Notes under the pieces: generated by a model
What the model was told of the DNA's origin: nothing
The model's database searches: none
Seen by the model: only the letters and a program-made list of their open reading frames with translations
In this document: positions 23,501 to 32,500 of the stretch, in pieces
How the letters are laid out: every line of letters starts with the position of its first letter
Position numbering within the stretch: position 1 is the first letter of the stretch
NCBI RefSeq assembly: GCF_963675165.1
Contig: NC_087382.1
Location: 4,069,963 to 4,133,962, forward strand
Direction of reading: 5' to 3'
Length of the DNA stretch: 64,000 nucleotides
Origin: Halichondria panicea
Taxonomy: Eukaryota > Porifera > Demospongiae > Suberitida > Halichondriidae
Translations under genes and position numbers: made by a program

Positions 23501-26500
23501 CATGAGTTTCTCGATGAATTGCTCAACGTTCTCTACATTTTGTCCTTTCATGAGATGCTGAATAAATTCTTCAACTTCAGCCTCCTTGTTGATTTGATCG
23601 GCTGCAAAAGCTGACACAGCAGCCAACACGAGAACAAGAATTACAATCTTCATCGTGATCCAAGTGTTGATGAGAATGTTCAGCAATCATTACTGATGAG
23701 CTTTTATAGTAAAATTTGATACACTATGCTACACGTGTATAGGAGGAAAATTGATTTTTGCTGCAAATGAGATAAACAGTTTCACTTGACAACTGGAAAG
23801 TCTTCCTTCCATTACCAGAACCCAGGTCAAAGGATGCAATGATTCTTATAGGGCATTTGAACCTGTTTACACACGCTAATATGGAGGTTTGTTCCTACCA
23901 ATAGATCTTCCTTGCATTAAGCGGATGGTCTTCCTGTAATAGATGGAAGATCTATAGACAGGAACCTTAATACTAAAGCCCATACTAGTAACAGTAATCG
24001 AAGCTCTTAATATATATATTTATATGTGATGTTCTAAGAGCTGCATGTATACACTGCAATAACAAAAAGAGCGCTTTATAAAAAGCAAGCAGAGTTCACA
24101 AGATTGCATTCATTTGCTCCTAACCGAACTATTCAACTAGTCACGGTTGACTCTAACATGAAGGTGGCTATTCTTGTTCTGGCATTAGTTGCCCTCACAG
24201 CCAGTGTGGCATATGCTGCTCCTGGCATTGAAAATGAAAATGATGATGCTGAAATCGAGGCTCTACTCAGGGAGATCATGAATAAGGACAACAAGGAGGA
24301 GGAGCAAAATACAGGGGAAATCGAATCGCTTCCACAAGATGAAGAAGATGAGGATAACGAGGCCATACTGCAAGAGTTTTACGCCAGAGAGCAAGTTCCA
24401 GTCGAGATGCAAGGATGGTTTAGGCGTGCTGTTAGGAAGGTGGGGCGATTCGTGAGGAGGAAGGTGATTCCCTTTGCTCGTAAAGTGTACGGTACCTACA
24501 AATGCTACAAGGGATAGACTTCTGCGGCTATACACTACGAATTTGAACACTATAAACTATATGTAGAGCTTGAAGGACTATAGAGTGACTATAGAAGAAC
24601 TGTAGAGATTGTCATAAAACTGAGTTGTTCTACTACCGTATTATTATAGAATATTTTGCGAACGTTGACCCTTTGCGATCTAACTATTGCGTTCTGGCAA
24701 GGATTGTTGTGTGTTTACTAGTACTAATTTAGATTTTGCGATTTTATTGTTGGATTGACCAACCCTCGCAAAGTTCGCATATGTTTGATGCTCACAAAAC
24801 ATTCTAGTAATACAGTATAGAAGTTATTACATCAACTATATGTATACATTATACGTGCATGCTTATCAATCTAAGAAGGTCATGACCTATAATATAAAGG
24901 TTAAAAGGTTGCATGATTTGCGTGTATTGTCCGTGCAAGCAACGTAACATGTTACAAACAAACACTCACATGACAGTACTATACATGTACTACTATCATA
25001 GAGCTACGTGTAACACAGGCCTTGGGAAACTTTAAAATCTATATATCTATTGGGAAATACTTCTTTCGCAATAAGAATTTAACTTTCGATATAATTATTC
25101 CCTTGTAAACTGATGGTGCTGAATATAAAAAGGAGCTAGAAAAAAAACATTTAGTACTGCGGTCAGAACAAAAAAATCACAAAACTCGGCAGCTAAACGA
25201 TTGATTCTTAAACATGAAGGTGGCTATTCTCATCCTGGCATTGGTTGCCCTCACAGCCAGTGTGGCTTACGCTGCTCCTGTTGAAGAGACAGAGCTTGAA
25301 GCTATGCTTCAAGATGTTTTCGGATCTCAACAAACAGAAGACGACACCGCAGACGAAACACTTTTAGAGAAGCTAATGCAACAAGAAACAGCTGCAGAGC
25401 AAGACAAGGAGTCTATTCTCGCTCAAATTCAAGAAGAACAAATTGATGCTGTGCTGCAAGAGTTTTTTGCAGAAGAGCAAGTACCAGCTGAACTGCAAGG
25501 ATGGTTCAAGAGGAAGCTCAAACAGGCAGGAAAGTATCTCAAGAAAAACAAATCAAAGATTATCGACACAGGTATCAAGTATGGACTTAAGTATGGACTC
25601 AAGCGTCTATTCGGCGGCTAGGAAATAAACAAGAGAACTGACAAGAGACAGATGACTTAAGTTCATATTACGAATTTTGCCTAGTACACATAATTTTGTA
25701 GCTTATAACAATTAGCACAGTGTTGAGATAACACTCAATATTATTAGGACCTGAGGGGCTTCATTGATTACATCAAAAATAATTGTGAATACAATGAAAG
25801 TAGCATCTCTAAAACTGCATGAGTGTTGCATGTATATACTATACATACTAAAAGCTGCATGTTTGGTAAAAATATGAAACTGTATAGTATACATCTTGGT
25901 GCTATGTAAACCTCATCGATCCAAGCAAGATGATATTAAACTGTGACCTTTACAGAGGGGGAGATTCATGTGTCGTTGTTAACACTGTTTGTTTTGCGTG
26001 TGTTTTCGGCTTCTCAGAATTCAGAGAAACTATAAAGAAACACACAAAACACACACCAATACTATAAAATATGTAATCTTAGAAAACAACTGAATGGCTT
26101 ATGCAAACATTCTGTTTTAAAATGAAGGTGATCACAGGAATCTATAAAAGAAAGCCAGAAAAATCATCTCTAGTCGGAGCAAATTCACAGAAATTAAGCA
26201 ACTAAACAGTTTATTTTCGAAGTTAACATGAAGGTGGCTATTCTCGTCCTGGCATTGGTTGCCCTCACAACCAGTGTGGCTTATGCTGCTCCTGTTGAAG
26301 AAACAGAGCTTGAGGCTATGCTTCAAGATGTTTTCGGATCTCAACAAACAGAAGACGACTCTGCAGATGAAACACTTCTACAGAAGCTAATGCAAGCTTC
26401 AGAGCAAGACAAGATGAAGTCTATTCTCGCTCAAGTTCAAGAAGAGCAAATTGATGCTGCGCTGCAGGAGTTTTTCGCACAAGAACAAGTACCGGCTGAA

Positions 26501-29500
26501 CTGCAAGGATGGCTTAGCAGAAGTATAAAACGATTTGTCAAGCCAACAATTGGGAGAGTTATCAAGTATGGGGTATTCGGTCGCTAGGAAAGAAGCAAGA
26601 GAACTAACAAGAGACAGTTGACTTAGAGATTGCAGATTTTGCATAATTTTCTACTGAACAATAATATTAGTATTGAAATGATAACACTGAAATACGATTT
26701 GAAGGGATTTAGAGGGATTATAATAAACTAGTTCACAATGAGCTAAAAACTGGGTGTTGTAAAAGCTGTTAAGTGGTCAAAGTCAAATAAATACCGTATA
26801 GCGGGTAATTTTCGTAGGGTAAAAACTCGAGAAACGGTGGTTTTCGTTAGTAAAAATTTCGTTTAGTCTTGTGTTGTCTGCCTGCATTTCTACGTTCCGG
26901 TAGGCCATGCCTACGTTAAAATTTCGTGGAGGTCAGCTTGCCCACAAAATAATGAATATTTTACCACACGAAAATTACCCGCTTATACGGTAATAGAATG
27001 AAACTGTAAAATACATTGAGAATAGATAATAGTACTCTTGATGCTATGTAAACCTCATCAATCCAAGAAAGATAATAATATGCTATTAAACTGTGACCTT
27101 TACAAAGGGGGGAGGGGGTGTTCAAGGTTTCATTGTTATACTATTCAGAGAAACCGAAGACACACACAAACAAATAACAACACTATATGTTATCTTAGAG
27201 CTAACAACTAAATGGCTCATCCAAACATTTTGTTTTAAAATGGAGGTGATCACAGGATCTATAAAAGGAAGCCAGAAAAATAATGTTATAGTCGGAGCAA
27301 ATTCACAGAAATTCAGGAACTATAAACGGTTGAAACGCTCAAACATGAAGGTGGCTATTCTCGTCCTGGTATTGGTTGCCCTCACAGCCAGTGTGGCTTA
27401 CGCTGCTCCTGTTGAAGAAACAGAGCTTGAGGCTATACTTCAAAAAATGAATCTTAGAACCTTTCTTAGAACCTTTTTTTTCGGAGGATCTCAACCAACA
27501 GCAGCGGACGACTCTGCAGATGAAACACTTCTAGAGAAGCTAATGCAACAAGAGACAGCTTCAGAGCAAGACAAGACAAAGTCTATTCTCGCTCAAGTTA
27601 AAGAAGAGCAAATTAATGCTGCGCTGCAGGAGTTTTTCGCAGAAGAGCAAGTATCGGCTGAACTGCAAGGATGGGTTAACAGGGCAATAAACTATATCAA
27701 TAGGACAGGTACGAGGTTGTTCCCTGGCCGCTAGGACTAAAAACGGAACAACATCAAAGAGACAATTGACTGAAGTAGCATTTTAGTTTTGCAGTTGGAT
27801 AATTTTAACTCCATGCAGTGTACATGTATGTGTTTATACTTGAATGAACAACATATATAATACAACATTACTGTCAAAATTGAATTATAATACGTAACAC
27901 TAATACTATGATATTATCCTATGGATACTGAGGATTATCACGAGTCTGTGCCAGTAACTGCACGAGTGCCTGCAAGGCACGAGTGACAGTTACTAGGCAC
28001 GGACGAGTGATAATCATCAGTATCCATGGGATAATGCATTTATTGCTTGGCAACCAAAATGTAGGTTGAATCTGCGCATGCGCAACATGCGGTTGCTTTA
28101 TCAACCAGAAGAATGCGTAGCAACAAAATTGAGTTCTCCCAGTTGAAGACGAGTTTAAGAGAAAGAAAACAGCTAGAAAGACAAAGAAATAAGACTCTAG
28201 AACACCAAGAGAGCTTGCAGAAGGCTACTTAAAGATTTTGTAGAGAACAGACAAGAAAAAAAGACAAGAAAAACGTTGACAACCAGCAACCCGTTTTGAA
28301 AATGGATAGTTCTGAAGGATAAACAGCATGTGCTTGCTTTCTATCATGCTCCAGTGTATCAGAAGAGGAAACATGCACCGCTATAACTGAAGAAAAGTGT
28401 GACAACCGTTTTTGAAGCCAAAACGACTTTATACAAGCCTGAACAGGCTTATATGGTGGTGCAGTACACTTCTACATGTGCAATACTCCGCTCAAAGCAC
28501 CCACTTCCAACACTGATGCCTGTTTGATGCGTTAAATAAGAACACTGACAACCTCCTGACCCTCAGCTTCACTGCAAAAAGAGCACAGAAGTGATACAGA
28601 GCATCAGAAAACAAGAAAAGAGACTGATAAACATTGCAATGCATGATTATAAGTGTGTAAACTATGTTTTTCTTGTTCTCTCACTGCTGAAAACGTTTTA
28701 TTCCAAATAATAATCACTTCCTAGTGTGCAATAACAAGTGTGCAATAATACTTCCGGGTGTGCGATATGGAAAAATATCTGCACAGTCGGTGATGAGTCG
28801 CTTCCTGTGCAATTTGAATGTAAAACGCTGATGTCAGCACTTATTAAAAAGCAATAATTGATATTATTATCTATAAACAAACTGACAAACAATAGTATAT
28901 GCTACTAAGCTGAAATATCTGTTCTGAAGGTTTTTTCGATTGTTAATTTCTAGCCAGCCAACAAAGGAAGAATAACTGGCAATAATGCTAGGCCAATTTT
29001 AAGCACTGTGGGGCCGTATTTTTTTAGCACCTTTCCTGTTATTTTAAGAACTTTCTTTCCAATCTTGAGCCCTTTTTTCCCAAGCTTTCCGACTTTTGAT
29101 TTGAATTTTCGAAGCTTCTTTCCCAATTTCTTGAAAGCTTTCTTGAAGTTCTTCTTGAAACGGGCCTGTACTTCAACCGGTACTTGCTCTTGTGCAAAGA
29201 ATTCTTCAATTGCTGCGTCGACATGAGCATCGTACATCGCATTGGTCTCCAATTCCACCTGATCATCATTCTGTTGCTCTGCTATTTGTTGGAAAAGTTC
29301 GTTGATGAAACGCTCAATTTCAGCAACTTCTTTAGAAGACATCAACTCTTGAATGGCAGCTTCATCTTCATTCTCAGTAGGAGCAGCGTAAGCCACACTG
29401 GCTGAGAGGGCAACAAATGCTAAGACGAGAATAGCCACCTTCATGTTTGAGTGTTTCTGATATTGCAGCAACTGTAGTAACCCACAGCTTAGCTTTTATA

Positions 29501-32500
29501 AAAAAAACTTTATGCAAAATAATACATGCACGTATTAAGTGTATCTATAGATGTATTTACTTGATATGATAATTATTTGATTCCCAAATGTTCATCAATT
29601 GCATGGACTTTCTCACAGTAAAACAATCAATTGTTCTTATGAAAGTTATCAAGCCTAACACGATATACATATGAGGGCACTATACACACGAGAGCAATTT
29701 AGCTAGTATAAATAATTATTGATTGTGGTCCATATGCAATACCGTTGTGAAGTAAGGTTTTGATGACAGTCATTTGTAATTTTATCATGCAGCATACTAA
29801 CCTGTGCCTATAATAAACACTGAAAGCAAAAACAGTACTCGTACACACATCTTTAAATGAATGTATACAGTAAACAGAGATCACTTTACAAAACATAATG
29901 TGATTGAAACTATATATATTTGGTAATACAACCAGGTCAATAGGCCCGAAGTCTCGATGGTCTATTTTAGCAATCCACTGTGTTGGTGTGCCCAAGGCCG
30001 GGTGACTAGCCTAAGCAAGTGTTTTATCATTGTACATAATTGTACAATGTCATGCATACGTGTACAACAGCATTGCTCGAACCGAATTACACGGTCAGTC
30101 TAAGTGCTATATAGCCTTAAGTCTATGTGCCAGCTCAGGAAAGGTCAATCTTAAGACTTTAAACATCTGCCCACACGTACACACACACTGACAGGGATGT
30201 GCCCACACTGGTTGGTTGGTGGTCGGTACTAACCACCACCTCATAATTATAGGCCTATAGTTTACCACATAAAAAGAGGCAAATTTGTATTGAGAGTGAG
30301 GATATAAATTATATAGCTACCACTATGAAAAGTCAGGGCACATCACTGTTAGTTACACACACTAACCTCTTCTTTGGCGCTCTCCACAACCTTGGGATCT
30401 ATGATTGGTTTGAGGTTAGGCTTGGTGGCATGGGCACTCTCGCTGGGGTAGAGCTTTGTCTCCACAGGAGGTACAATCATCACAGCATCCACAATTTTGT
30501 CCAGAGCATTCAGAGCAACAATCTCGAATCCTCTAGCCTCTGGTTCAAATTCTATCTTAGTTCCGTTCAGGACCACGTTAAGCACAAACCCAGGGAATAG
30601 GCCATCCACATGAGCATTCTAGAAGTGGGGAAACATAGGGGGAGGGACTATGAGTAGAGGTATAGACACAAAAGCAGTGTATGTAATCAGTAACGTGTGT
30701 GTACTAGATTATACTGTATGAAACAAGTACATTGCAAATAATTTTCCAATTGTTAGTACTGTGCGTAGATAATCCAGGCATTCTATTGTCATATAGGTGA
30801 CGACAGGACCAATGAAAACCCTTTGACGCGGTAATTATAGGCCCAAAAGTAGAAAAGATATCTAATGTTCTCCTGACTGTACGTACGACTGTACCCACAA
30901 CCTCCCACACTGCACCTTTGGGGGTGAGAGCATGTGCCGGTAGTCCCGTATAGAGTCAAGTGCCAGTTCCCTGAGTTGATTGCTCATGACCACTGCTACA
31001 GAGCTGAAAAACTTGTCCAGTTTACCCAGTGGAATCCACTTACGCTTGTTACCGTAATAGAATATGTTCTGAACAGCAGGGAACCATCTAGTGGGAAGAG
31101 ACACACACACAGCAACAATAAACTCTTAAGAATTTACAAAGAATAATTATATTATTGCTGAGTCAATTAAATTGAGAGTATGTACGTACATTTTGAAAAT
31201 ATTAATAATTAAATACTTAATTCTTACATGCGCTTAGCCACTCCCACATGTGATAACCACACCCCCTATTACATGCTAGTATATCGCAGTTAAAAAATGC
31301 TCACTTTTTTAAGAGGACATTTTTGGCTGATTCGATACTCCTGGCAATGAGAGCCTGATAAGTACCGAGCTCGAAAGCCTCATCTGCAAGTAGTAGCTTA
31401 GAGTTGACCAGCCTCATTGAACAGTACTTTGTGAACCATAAGTTGAGAACTTGGTTGAGTGTGGGGTTGGTAACGAAGAGGTTTTCATGAAGTGCTTCTC
31501 TCGAGGATACAAACGAGCGGCCCCATGGCCTCGGGACAATGTTCAGTTCTTGGCGGTGAGGGAGAGTGGACCTAGGAGCAGTTTGTTCTTGTTCTTTCTG
31601 ACGAGGGTCTTTTAGGACAAAGTCAACTACAGGTGTGTGGGTGTGTGTGTGTGGGTGTGTAGTGTGTGTGTGTGGTGAGTTACATAGAAGAAAAGGTATA
31701 AATTTTCCCATGCACTCAGGTAAATCAAAGGGCTGCAAAATGCATCTTCAATTTATGAAAATGCACAAACCTAACTCAAGTTATTAGGATTCAAAGTTAG
31801 CTATTAAAACAGGCCATTTTGAAAAAAATCACCTGAGGCTATCTGTACTTTACCTACCTATAGCTTTCTTGACACTGAGCAGATAGTCCTCCCTCATCTC
31901 TTCTGAAAGCTCTTCCACTGAACGTATAAACGAGTCTTTGAGTGGTTGTGGCACCAGAGAGAGGACGTTATGAAGCCAGGAGTCCTCCAGTGGGGCAATG
32001 TGGGAGGTGTCAATGCCATTATGGATGTAGTAGAGGTAGCGCTGAGCATGGGAATGTATACATACAGTGAAAATGTGATCACTTTATAAGCAGGTCACCC
32101 TCTATAATATAGCCAGGTTATAGCCCCAAGTTTCAATAGCATGTGTTTCGACCTGTGTTAGCAAAGCCATCCTTTATTACAGCCACTGTTGGTCAGTCCC
32201 CAATGGATGACCACTACACGTTAGCTTATAGCAGAAATGGCCAGTTTTTGTCAAGCTACATGTACGATGTATATACATGTAGACTTGCGATTTTGTCAAA
32301 GTTGGCCCAATCTATTCTAAGAGGTATCCTCACACCTTGATTGTATACTCACCAAGACATCTTTCTCAGTAGAGGTAGGTGTGGTGGGCCTCTCTCTGTC
32401 CCCAGTAGTCTCTGTCTCCTCCTCCTCCTCAGGATGCCTGCATGGACATGCACAGATACAAGAGGAAAAGTATAGTGGGTAACAAGCTTTATAAACTGGG

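Noticed and set aside
859-29444. Bacteriocin or bacterial toxin cluster
   Set aside because: TATA boxes, single-exon genes within spliced eukaryotic introns, and no Shine-Dalgarno or operon structure; clearly eukaryotic.
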